Shown: positions 8,025 through 15,122 of the stretch, in pieces
Position numbering within the stretch: the stretch's first letter is position 1
How the letters are laid out: the number at the start of each line of letters is the position of its first letter
Assembly (NCBI RefSeq): GCF_022348085.1
Contig: NZ_JAKRFN010000004.1
Span: forward strand, 1 to 64,000
DNA length: 64,000 bases
DNA from: Mycobacterium sp. PSTR-4-N
GTDB lineage: Bacteria; Actinomycetota; Actinomycetes; Mycobacteriales; Mycobacteriaceae
Reading direction: 5' to 3'
Translations under genes and position numbers: made by a program
Notes under the pieces: generated by a model
Databases searched by the model: none
The model's input: the letters and a program-made list of their open reading frames with translations, nothing else
What the model was told of the DNA's origin: nothing

Positions 8025-8160
8025 CGGGCCTCAGCAAAAGTCGGGTGAAGGCCAACCGCTCGTCGAGCAACTGGTCGACTAGATCGATCGACCCTCCGTA
8101 GAACGCACGGGCCGCGGCCACCGAAGCGAGTTCGTGGTCAATCTCTTCAAGAATCCACAC
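7960..8160 (-). CDS. Small helical protein (66 aa), prophage
   Basis: The ATG at 8160 overlaps the 3' end of the membrane-protein gene at 8147-8413. The core (ELASVAAARAFYGGS, then VDQLLDERLAFTRLLL) is conserved in the remnant at 6229-6299, which supports it as a true coding sequence. The last 20 residues (GHNDRDHAWGLPGR) look unlike the rest and overlap the ORF at 7827-8024, so a frameshift is possible. No function is known. Confidence 0.5.
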   Translation of the reverse strand: MWILEEIDHELASVAAARAFYGGSIDLVDQLLDERLAFTRLLLRPGDLADYGGHNDRDHAWGLPGR

Positions 8161-8413
8161 ACTCTGTTGGACGCACGGCGGTGACGGGCGGTTCCACCGG
8201 CGGCCAAATCCCGTACGTGCCGCGAGGATCGCCGGCCAGCGCCCACGCCTGCTGCTGATCGGCGCGACGGATCAGCGCGGCTGCGGCCGCGTCGCGGCGT
8301 CGCTTCGCCCGCCTGACGAGAACGACCGTCAGCGTGACGATGGCAATCGCGAGGATGGCCCACCAGAACTCAGCGACGAACAGCGCAGCGAGGAACCAGC
8401 CGATAAGCGCCAT
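8147..8413 (-). CDS. Small membrane protein (88 aa), prophage
   Basis: The start is preceded by AGGAG at a good distance. A hydrophobic N terminus with two short helices (GWFLAALFVAEFWWAILAIA onward) is followed by a very basic segment (RRAKRRRDAAAAALIRRA) and a Pro-rich tail. It lies 4 bp downstream of the excisionase-like gene and is probably co-transcribed with it. Confidence 0.6.
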   Translation of the reverse strand: MALIGWFLAALFVAEFWWAILAIAIVTLTVVLVRRAKRRRDAAAAALIRRADQQQAWALAGDPRGTYGIWPPVEPPVTAVRPTECVDS

Positions 8414-8417
8414 GGTG

Positions 8418-8723
8418 TTACTCCTGAGATACGGGCTGGTTCAAGGCGCTGCCGCCGAACGGTTCCATGGCCTGGTCAAGTTCGTTGAGATCGACGCGAA
8501 CTAGTCGTTGGTTGATGCGGTAGCCGGTAATCAGCCCTTCGCTGATCCATGTGCGGATGGTCCTCGTCGTGACGCCGACGTACTCAGCGGCGTCCTTCAG
8601 GCTGGCATACCTGCGACCAGTGGCTGGCGTGCTGTCGGTGACAGCACCGGTTTGCATATCCGCTGGTCGCGACTGATCGCCGGTGATAGGTAGCGAACCG
8701 CTCGTGTGCTGGTCAGCAGGCAT
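8418..8723 (-). CDS. xis: Excisionase-like helix-turn-helix protein (putative Xis)
   Basis: The C-terminal half is a MerR-like HTH_17 domain (YASLKDAAEYVGVTTRTIRT, then WISEGLITGYR and a wing ending LVRVDLNELDQAM). This is the fold of phage excisionases, which bend DNA at attachment sites and direct integrase toward excision. The start codon lies only 17 bp from the tRNA-derived attachment sequence, as expected for a recombination directionality factor. The N-terminal 40 residues are unstructured; a shorter start is possible. A plain transcriptional regulator is the alternative. Confidence 0.7.
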   Translation of the reverse strand: MPADQHTSGSLPITGDQSRPADMQTGAVTDSTPATGRRYASLKDAAEYVGVTTRTIRTWISEGLITGYRINQRLVRVDLNELDQAMEPFGGSALNQPVSQE

Positions 8724-8739
8724 TTCCGCAGTTCCTCAT

Positions 8740-8763
8740 GGGGTTCGAATCCCCTTAGCTCCA
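8740..8763 (+). other. attR: Prophage attachment site: duplicated tRNA 3' end
   Basis: The sequence holds a T-stem, the TTCGAAT T-loop and a 3' acceptor strand (TTAGCTCCA), but no tRNA body precedes it. The upstream bases belong to the excisionase leader. Such orphan tRNA 3' ends mark the distal junction of prophages that integrate into tRNA genes. The T of CATGGGG breaks the fifth T-stem pair, so the shared core probably starts at 8740. The acceptor strand resembles an alanine tRNA, but the identity is not certain. Confidence 0.85.
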
Positions 8764-8865
8764 CTTTCGAACGACGCGACCGCGGTTTCATTTCGGGACG
8801 CTGACATCCATCGCGCTGCACTGCGGCGACGACCGTGTTCGCGGGATCGCGTAGGTTCTTGGGCC

Positions 8866-9123
8866 ATGTCAGAGGATCAGACCCCAGACGTCCCGCCGAA
8901 TCATTTGTCCATCGACCCGCGCAGCCCCTTCTACGACGAAGAGGTGCTCACTCGTGACGTTGGCATTCGCTTCAACGGTGTCGAGAGGACCAACGTGCAC
9001 GAGTACGACGTGGCCGAGGGCTGGGTGCGTGTGGAGGTCCCCACTGCCAGAGATCGCCGCGGTAATCCGATGGTCGTGAAGCTCAGCGGCACAGTCGAGC
9101 CGTATTTCCGCGAGGCGGAGTAG
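8866..9123 (+). CDS. DUF3297 family protein
   Basis: The 85-aa protein begins MSEDQTPDVPPNHLSIDPRS, then SPFYDEEVLTRDVGIRFNG and a basic middle with VAEGWVRVEVP, which match the DUF3297 family of short conserved bacterial proteins of unknown function. There is no good SD and the region upstream is the prophage junction, so expression may be leaderless. It is the first clear host gene after the attachment site. Confidence 0.8.
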   Translation: MSEDQTPDVPPNHLSIDPRSPFYDEEVLTRDVGIRFNGVERTNVHEYDVAEGWVRVEVPTARDRRGNPMVVKLSGTVEPYFREAE

Positions 9124-9140
9124 CCAGACCTTCCGCGATC

Positions 9141-9794
9141 TCAGTGCGCGTGATCGTGGACTTGGTGAACGGTCGGGGGTTCGGCCACGGGGGTGTGAGT
9201 CTGACGTAGTGCCGGCGGGGGAGTCGCGGCGTCGGGCACGTCGCCGTGATGGTTGCCTGCGCGGCCGGCCGGCGCATGGCCGCCGGTGTGATGGTCGCCG
9301 TGCTGCAGACCGGACGCCACTCCCACCGTCGATGCCATCGTGACCACACCCACAGCGCCGACGAGGATGGCCGCACTCGCCAACGCGGGCACGGGCGCCC
9401 CACGTAGACCGCGGTACCAGACCCAGCCGGCGCCCATCACGACGTACAGCTGGAGCAGGACCGCGCATACGTCGGCGCCTGCGATCAGCTCGACATGGCC
9501 GGCGTTGGGACCGAATGGGGCGCCCGCGGTGCGCGACATCGCCCACAGGGCGAGCGCGCCGGTGTTCGCCACGACGCCGGCGCTCAGTAGCGCAATGGTC
9601 GTGTGCACGAGCACCTTCCAGGCCCACGCCGCCTGGAAGAGCGCGAGGGACAGGAAGAAGATGCCAGAAGGGGCCCACTGCTGCCAGTGCGTGGGAACGA
9701 CCGCGACGTGAACGATCGCGGCACCGAGGGATGCCAACGCCGCGAGGCGAACTGCCAGTCTGCTGTCCGTCGTCTTGACGGTGTACGGCGCCAC
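9141..9794 (-). CDS. Five-helix membrane protein with His-rich tail
   Basis: The 217-aa protein has about five transmembrane helices in its first 165 residues and a cytosolic or periplasmic tail rich in His (QHGDHHTGGHA, NHHGDVPD, VHQVHDHAH at the end). The tail suggests binding of a transition metal such as Cu, Ni or Zn, but no known transporter motif is seen. It converges with the DUF3297 gene across a 17-bp gap. The start could be slightly downstream. Confidence 0.65.
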   Translation of the reverse strand: MAPYTVKTTDSRLAVRLAALASLGAAIVHVAVVPTHWQQWAPSGIFFLSLALFQAAWAWKVLVHTTIALLSAGVVANTGALALWAMSRTAGAPFGPNAGHVELIAGADVCAVLLQLYVVMGAGWVWYRGLRGAPVPALASAAILVGAVGVVTMASTVGVASGLQHGDHHTGGHAPAGRAGNHHGDVPDAATPPPALRQTHTPVAEPPTVHQVHDHAH

Positions 9795-9884
9795 TCGTCA
9801 GATGATGTCAGTACACCGCTTCCTCACATACTCCGTGACACCACATCGCCACCCGACCGAGACGGCTCCGTCATCTGGCGGGGG

Positions 9885-10175
9885 TCACTGCGAAACGAGG
9901 TGGGGTTCTGCTGTCGCCGTGTGCTCCACAGCCGGTGCTGTCGCTGGATCATCCTGTCGCTGCGGGGGCCGGTTTCTCCATCCGGCGTACCCCAGAGCGA
10001 CGCTGACTGCGGAATAGACGGCGGCTTCGGTCCACATGTAGCCGACACCCCACCGTCTACCGAGAAAGACAGGTTCGTCGATCATTCCGCGTGATGTGGC
10101 GACCGCGTACGCAGCGTGCGCGTACGCCAGCGCGGCAAACGATCCCGAAAAGAATGTGTACAGTTCGCGTTTCAT
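9885..10175 (-). CDS. Small membrane protein (96 aa)
   Basis: The ATG at 10175 is preceded by GGGAGA, which supports it over an upstream Met. The product starts MKRELYTFFSGSFAALAYAH with two hydrophobic segments (about 8-25 and 43-62) and a polar tail. The family is not recognised. A DosR-like box lies about 85 bp upstream at 10260, so hypoxia control is possible. Confidence 0.6.
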   Translation of the reverse strand: MKRELYTFFSGSFAALAYAHAAYAVATSRGMIDEPVFLGRRWGVGYMWTEAAVYSAVSVALGYAGWRNRPPQRQDDPATAPAVEHTATAEPHLVSQ

Positions 10176-10259
10176 CGCATCTCCCTTGTCTCGGATCGGT
10201 GGGGTCCGGGTTGATGTGCAGGTAGGCACCAGTCTCCGACCGGGGTTGTGGCCTCAACA

Positions 10260-10273
10260 GGGACCGAAGTCAT
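10260..10273. promoter_or_regulatory. Possible DosR-type box
   Basis: The sequence GGGACCGAAGTCAT matches 10 of 14 positions of the inner DosR consensus GGGACTWWAGTCCC. It lies in the 204-bp gene-free stretch upstream of the small membrane protein that starts at 10175. The rest of this stretch (10176-10379) shows no gene. Confidence 0.35.
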
Positions 10274-10379
10274 CACCCTGCGATCACAAAGGTCTGTGCC
10301 CCGCCGGCCGGGGAGAGCCATTCGGCCCAACGAGACAACCGCCCGGCCTCAGTGCTCGTCGGCTATGCGTGCCCGAACC

Positions 10380-11870
10380 TCAGGCGACTTGGTTGTCGGG
10401 TGGTGCGGGTCCGCCGGGTTCTGAGGGGTCGCCGTTCGACGGCGAGGCACACCCGTCGGTCTCGCCGATCGGATCGGTGTGCGCGGCAGCGCCGTTCCCC
10501 TCGTCTCCCTCGTCTCCCTCGTCTGGTGGTCGGAGGAGTCGTTCGGGGGTGTGGTGGGTGTTGACGCGGGTTTGGCCGGTGTCGAGGTTCGGCGGTGGGG
10601 CCCATTCCACGTCGTGGCGGGCGTTCATCGACGTGGTCCAACCGTCGGGGGTGACGGAGCGGTTGTCGGGTGGGCAGGCCAGACCCAGATCGTCGATGTT
10701 GGTGAGCCCGCCTTGGGCCCAGTCGGTGGTGACGTGGTGGACCTGGCAGCCGTAGGCGCCGACGGGGCAGCCGGGTTTGGTGCAGCCGCCCTCGCGGGCG
10801 ATCAGCATGATCCGTTGCGCCGCTGAGGCGACCCGCCGTGTCCGGAAGAGATCGAGGGCGGAGCCGGTGGCCCGGTCGAAGACCGCCAGATAGTGGCTCG
10901 CGTGGGCGCCCATCCGGATCACGTCGCGGATTGGGAGCCGGGTACCGCCGCCGGTGGTCCCGATCCCGGCGCGCGATTCCAGGTCCTGCAGCGTGGTTCG
11001 CACGATCACCGTCACCGGTAACCCATTGAGTTGGCCCAGCTCGCCGCTCATCAGGGCGATGCGCCCGACTGCGAGCAGAGCGTCGTGCTGGCGTTGGGCC
11101 AGGCTGCGGTGATCAGCATCGATCTGCGCCTGGCTTGGTGTGCCGGAGGTGCACGGCTGCTCGTCGTCGGGGTTGCACATCCCCGGGGCGGCATATTTGG
11201 CGAAGATCGCCTCCCACACCGCCGCAGCTTCGGGGGTCAGGTCCGCCCGCCACGCCGTCATCCCATCCCGGCCCTGCCGCCCCCTACTCAAGGATCGTTT
11301 GCGGACCCGTTCAGTGTCGTCGGGTTCGGGCCCGTCCTGATCGAGGAGGAACAACTCCAATTCTGCTGCGTCGTCGGTGGCCTTCGGGCCGGCACCACGG
11401 GCGATGCGCACCACGTCAGCCTCGAACTGCTCCCGCGTCACGGTGTCTACGAACCCGGGAAGTTTCTTGACCGCTTTCCGGATGACCTCCACATGCTCGG
11501 GCGTGATCCGGCCTTCCGCTTGCGCAGCGGCGGTTGCCTCCAATACCGGCGGCAGCGGTTCTCCGGTCATCGATTGGCGCGGCGCGAGCAGCGCAGCTTC
11601 GGTCAATCGGCGATGCGCTTCGGCACCGCTGATGCGGTAGCGGATCGCCAGGACGTCTTTCCAGCTCTTGGCGCCCATCTTCTGGGGGGTGGTCTCGACC
11701 TGCAGTCGCGCCAACGCCCGATGCCGGGCCGCGGGCAACCGGCACCCCGCGGCTTCGAGCTCGTCGAGCAGCTCCACCACGTCCGCGGCGGTGGATCGGT
11801 CGAGGGCGCAGGCCAGCACGGCATCCACGGCGGCCCGTAACCCCGCCACTGCCTCCCGCGCCTCATCCAT
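10380..11870 (-). CDS. 13E12-family protein: DUF222 plus HNH endonuclease domain
   Basis: The 496-aa protein has the N-terminal DUF222 region and a C-terminal HNH nuclease motif (CTKPGCPVGAYGCQVHHVTT, then GLTNIDDLGLACPPDN). This is the 13E12 REP family, which is multicopy in mycobacteria and behaves like a mobile or selfish element. The extreme C terminus carries three Gly-Asp-Glu repeats from a 9-bp tandem repeat (10501-10527). The SOS box at 11874 sits 4 bp before the ATG, so the gene is probably induced by DNA damage like several 13E12 copies in M. tuberculosis. Activity is unknown. Confidence 0.9.
   Translation of the reverse strand: MDEAREAVAGLRAAVDAVLACALDRSTAADVVELLDELEAAGCRLPAARHRALARLQVETTPQKMGAKSWKDVLAIRYRISGAEAHRRLTEAALLAPRQSMTGEPLPPVLEATAAAQAEGRITPEHVEVIRKAVKKLPGFVDTVTREQFEADVVRIARGAGPKATDDAAELELFLLDQDGPEPDDTERVRKRSLSRGRQGRDGMTAWRADLTPEAAAVWEAIFAKYAAPGMCNPDDEQPCTSGTPSQAQIDADHRSLAQRQHDALLAVGRIALMSGELGQLNGLPVTVIVRTTLQDLESRAGIGTTGGGTRLPIRDVIRMGAHASHYLAVFDRATGSALDLFRTRRVASAAQRIMLIAREGGCTKPGCPVGAYGCQVHHVTTDWAQGGLTNIDDLGLACPPDNRSVTPDGWTTSMNARHDVEWAPPPNLDTGQTRVNTHHTPERLLRPPDEGDEGDEGNGAAAHTDPIGETDGCASPSNGDPSEPGGPAPPDNQVA
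10501..10527. repeat. 9-bp tandem repeat (about three copies) inside the 13E12 gene
   Basis: The unit TCGTCTCCC occurs twice in full and a third time with changed ends. On the coding strand it gives a repeated Gly-Asp-Glu motif. Copy number in such repeats often varies between strains. Confidence 0.7.
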
Positions 11871-11873
11871 ATT

Positions 11874-11889
11874 TCGAACATACGTGCGA
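11874..11889. promoter_or_regulatory. Near-consensus LexA (SOS) box
   Basis: TCGAACATACGTGCGA matches the mycobacterial SOS box TCGAAC-N4-GTTCGA at every fixed position but one. It lies 4 bp upstream of the 13E12 gene start, close enough to cover a leaderless start. Confidence 0.6.
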
Positions 11890-11968
11890 CCACCGACAAC
11901 TCCCGAACCCCGGAACAGAGCTCTGGAAACTGCGCGCGTGAGCTGATGACCGGCTACTTTCGGACGCG

Positions 11969-13859
11969 ATGAATGCTTCGCGGGTTGTCGGACGGGTCGG
12001 CGCGCTGGCGGTGTTCTTCGGGGTGGGCGCCGCGGTCATGACGAGTTGCCCGATGGCGTCAGCGGCGCCGGACTCCTCATCAAAGGACTCGTCGCAGGCG
12101 GCGGAGAAAAGCACGCTCCGAAAGGAGAGCGTGCGTGATCGCGGCAACGAGGCCGAAAAGTCCAGATCTCGTCACCGCGAAGCACGGCAACGACGCGCGC
12201 AGGCGCGTCAGGGCATCAAGCATCAGACTGACGAGCCGGCTGACGTCGCGCCGCGACAGCGGGTGCGTGCCGTTGCGCGTACGCCGCGGCCCGTCCTGGG
12301 CGAAAAGCGCAGGGCGGCAGAGCCTTCGGCAAAGGATCGGCTCCCTGGGAAGGCGGTAGCAGCAACCGTCACCGTCTCATCCGATCCACCGGTCACTCGT
12401 GCACAGATGCGCGCCGCACCGAATGTGCCACCGGGGGTGGTGAGCCTCGCTCTCACGTCCGTCCTCGAGGTCGGGTTCGCGGCCGCAGCGTCCGTGCTCA
12501 ACATCGGCATGCCGAGCGCCACCGCCGCAACGCCCCAGCTGAAGCTCAACGGCTACAGCCTGGTGCCGGACTCCGAAGAGGAAATCACCTCCTTCTACGG
12601 TCGGTGGACCTACCTTCCCGGCGCTCCGAGTCTTCTTCAGGGACAACAGAAGTTCGACATCGTCGACCCTCGGACGAAAGCGTCGATGGGCGAGTTCGAC
12701 GCCCTGGTCAGCCGCGGGCTCGGGTACAACTACACATCGCTGCTGGTCACCGACAACGGGGGAAGCGACGTCGGCACCGGGCCCGGGCAGGTGCCCCCGG
12801 TCGGCTCGCTGATCGCAACCTTCAGGATCGGACCGGTCGGCTGGGCCTACTCGGCGATGCCGACGACATCCGGAGACGTGGTCTCCTTCGAGATCGTGAC
12901 GCCGTTCGGCAGCATCCCACTGCCTGTGACGTTCGACGCCGCCGTCGGCATCTCCGACCACACCTTCGACAACAGACCCGTCCGACTCACCAACGGCTAC
13001 CGCATCGCGCCCGCCGACCCAGACGCCGAAATCATCACGGCCACAAGCGGAATCGCACCCCTGTTCACGAGTGTCCAAGGGCGCCAGATGTTCGGGATCA
13101 ATGACGCACAGGGCGCCCAGGTGGGTGCCTTCGAGGGCGTGTTCACGACCACGTCCGACATTCTGGGTACATACACCCAAGCGATCCTCGTGACCGCCAA
13201 CGACGGCGTCGACGTGGGCACCGGCGACGGGCAGACTCCGCCCGTCGGTTCTGTCTACAACGTCGTCTACGCAGGCGGCGACGACAACTACGTGCTGTAC
13301 CAGTCGCTTCCCTCGCCGGCCGGTGACGTCGTCATCGTCGAACAGGTCGGGCCGGGGACGGTGCGGGTCAGTGGCAAGACCTTCCTCGGAGCCGCCGTCG
13401 ACGCAACCGCTACCGGTGGCCCGCGGCCTGACGCTGGTGCCGGTCTCCGCGCTGCAGCCGGTGGGTGTGAACGGGTTGCCGCCCAGGGAGATTCAGTACC
13501 AGGGCCACCAGCAGTTCGATGTCCACGGCGCCGAGGGCGCCCGCATCGGACGCGTCGATGCCCACGTGATGACCCAGCGCGACCTCTTCGGCATCCGCAG
13601 CGAGGCGGTGCTCGTCACCGGCATCGTCGACGGTGTCGCGGGAATCGCAAAGGGGGACGTGCCGCCCGTCGGTTCGATCGTCAATGTCGTCCAGCTCGGC
13701 GACAGCGGCTTCGGCACCGTCTCGTTCGTGATGCCCGACGGGAACAAGGACATCAAGCGTGCCTGGATCGCCACACCGTTGGGCAACGTCCCGGTGTTCC
13801 GGGCGCGGACGTGGGTCAGGGATCGCGACGAGGCGTCGTTCGCTCACCTCGCGGTCTGA
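11969..13859 (+). pseudogene. Secreted protein with three tandem repeats, disrupted by a frameshift
   Basis: The N terminus (MNASRVVGRVGALAVFFGVG, cleavage near ASAA) is a signal peptide followed by a Lys/Arg-rich linker. Two copies of a domain of about 130 residues follow, each with a GQQKFDIVD/GRQMFGIND segment, a VGTGxGQxPPVGS loop and an AGDVV strand. A third copy (GHQQFDVHGAEGARIGRVDA, then GDVPPVGSIVNVVQ) is present but in another frame, beginning near 13400 and ending at 13859. One base has been gained or lost between about 13380 and 13430. In the first frame translation would continue as Arg-rich nonsense to 13957. The family is not recognised; a sequencing error cannot be excluded. 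Confidence 0.7.
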
Positions 13860-13891
13860 GGGCCCCGCGGCCCGTTCATCGACCGCGCGTG

Positions 13892-13902
13892 GCAACCGTT
13901 GC
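13892..13902. promoter_or_regulatory. Recurrent palindrome GCAACCGTTGC (site 1)
   Basis: This is the first of six intergenic copies of a GCAAC-N-RTTGC motif in the window. It lies about 108 bp upstream of the desaturase reductase gene. A weak SigF-like match (GTTT-N15-GGGAAA) lies at 13943-13967, between the motif and that gene. Confidence 0.4.
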
Positions 13903-14009
13903 GGCGGTGCATCGGGGGCGTGTGACTTTTCCGGTACCCGAGGTTTCGCATACGTGACGCGGGGAAACCCCGGTGCCGGACGTGATGGTCGTCACTCGAA
14001 GGGGACGGA

Positions 14010-15107
14010 ATGGCAGAACGGGGCGCGCAGCCGGTCGTGCCGCGCGGACGGCGATTGTTCTTGAAGGCGATCACTCATCTCTTCAAACCGTTGCGCCCGG
14101 ATGACTATCTGGAGATGGTCAACCCGCTGTGGACCACCAAGGAGCTGCGCGGAAAGGTCGAGCGCGTCGAGCCGCAGGGTTCCGAGGCGGCCAGCGTGTT
14201 GATCCGTCCAGGCTACGAATGGCCCGGTCACAAGCCCGGCCAATATGTTCGGCTCGGTTTGGTGATCGACGGTCGCTACCACTGGCGTGCCTATTCGCTC
14301 ACGTCGGACCCACACCCGGAGGACGGCTTGATCAGCGTCACCCCGAAGAAGGTGGACGGGGGCGTCGTCTCGCCGTACCTGGTGGAGAAGATCCAGCCCG
14401 GCGAGGTCGTGCGGCTCAGTGAGATCGAAGGCGTGTTCATCCTGCCGGACCCGCTGCCTGCGAAAACGCTCTTCATCAGCGCCGGCAGCGGAATCACCCC
14501 GATCATGAGCATGCTGCGCAGCCTGGATCGGCGCGGTGCGTTGAACGATGCGGTAGTCATCCACTCCGATCACGAGCGTGAGCAGGTGATGTTCCTGCCG
14601 GTGCTCGAGGACTTCGACCGCCGCTACGACACGATGCGGCTGGACTTGCGGCTGACGTCCGAGCAGGGGCGTATGTCTGCGGCCGACCTCGACGAGCTCT
14701 GCCCGGATTGGCGTGACCGCGAGGCCTTCTGCTCGGGTCCGGAAGGACTGCTCGACGACCTCATCGAGCACTGGGAGCAGCACGGCGACCCGGACCGGCT
14801 GCACTACGAGCGCTTCCAGCCGAAGATCGGCGGCGACGCCGGTGAGGGAGAGGGCGGTCAGATCACCTTTCTCGACAGCGAAGAGACCGTCGACTGTGAT
14901 GGGGGGACACCGATTCTCGAGGCCGGCGAGCAGGCGGGCCTCAATCTCGCGTACGGATGCCGGATCGGCATCTGCCATACGTGCGTGGGGACGCTCAAGT
15001 CGGGGCGTATCCGCGATCTGCGCTCGGGGGAAGTGACGGAGCCGACGGAGCAGGACGTGCGGATCTGCATTCATGCCCCCGAAGGCGATATCGAAGTTGC
15101 ATTGTGA
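14010..15107 (+). CDS. Ferredoxin-NAD(P)H reductase with fused 2Fe-2S domain (DesA3 partner, Rv3230c-like)
   Basis: The 365-aa protein has an FNR-type FAD domain (RAYSLTSDP), an NAD(P)-binding domain (FISAGSGITPIMSMLRSL) and a C-terminal plant-type 2Fe-2S ferredoxin domain with Cys in GCRIGICHTCVGTLKSG and a later CIHAP. It passes electrons from NAD(P)H to the adjacent membrane desaturase, as Rv3230c does for DesA3 in M. tuberculosis. The spacing of 15 bp to desA3 and the same direction indicate one operon. The ATG follows GAAGGGGACGGA. Confidence 0.9.
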   Translation: MAERGAQPVVPRGRRLFLKAITHLFKPLRPDDYLEMVNPLWTTKELRGKVERVEPQGSEAASVLIRPGYEWPGHKPGQYVRLGLVIDGRYHWRAYSLTSDPHPEDGLISVTPKKVDGGVVSPYLVEKIQPGEVVRLSEIEGVFILPDPLPAKTLFISAGSGITPIMSMLRSLDRRGALNDAVVIHSDHEREQVMFLPVLEDFDRRYDTMRLDLRLTSEQGRMSAADLDELCPDWRDREAFCSGPEGLLDDLIEHWEQHGDPDRLHYERFQPKIGGDAGEGEGGQITFLDSEETVDCDGGTPILEAGEQAGLNLAYGCRIGICHTCVGTLKSGRIRDLRSGEVTEPTEQDVRICIHAPEGDIEVAL

Positions 15108-15122
15108 TGGGAAGGATTTGAC

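Larger units (their letters stand above)
1..8764. mobile_element. Right end of an integrated mycobacteriophage-like prophage (partial)
   Basis: The stretch runs from the end of a tail gene through lysA, lysB, holins, an accessory set and an excisionase-like gene to a 24-bp copy of a tRNA 3' end at 8740-8763. The order tail, lysis, accessory, recombination module, attachment site is that of temperate mycobacteriophages. Genes up to 6224 are on the plus strand and those from 6229 to 8723 on the minus strand. Ordinary host genes begin at 8866. No integrase is visible; it should lie near the other end, to the left of the window. No structural gene upstream of the tail fragment can be seen, so completeness cannot be judged. 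Confidence 0.9.

Noticed and set aside
13860..13957. Continuation of the first frame of the repeat protein to 13957.
   Set aside because: The extension is Arg-rich and unlike the repeats, whereas the third repeat ends properly at 13859 in the other frame.
13943..13967. GTTT-N15-GGGAAA upstream of the desaturase reductase.
   Set aside because: The -10 departs from GGGTA(T/G) at the key T, so it was noted but not called as a promoter.
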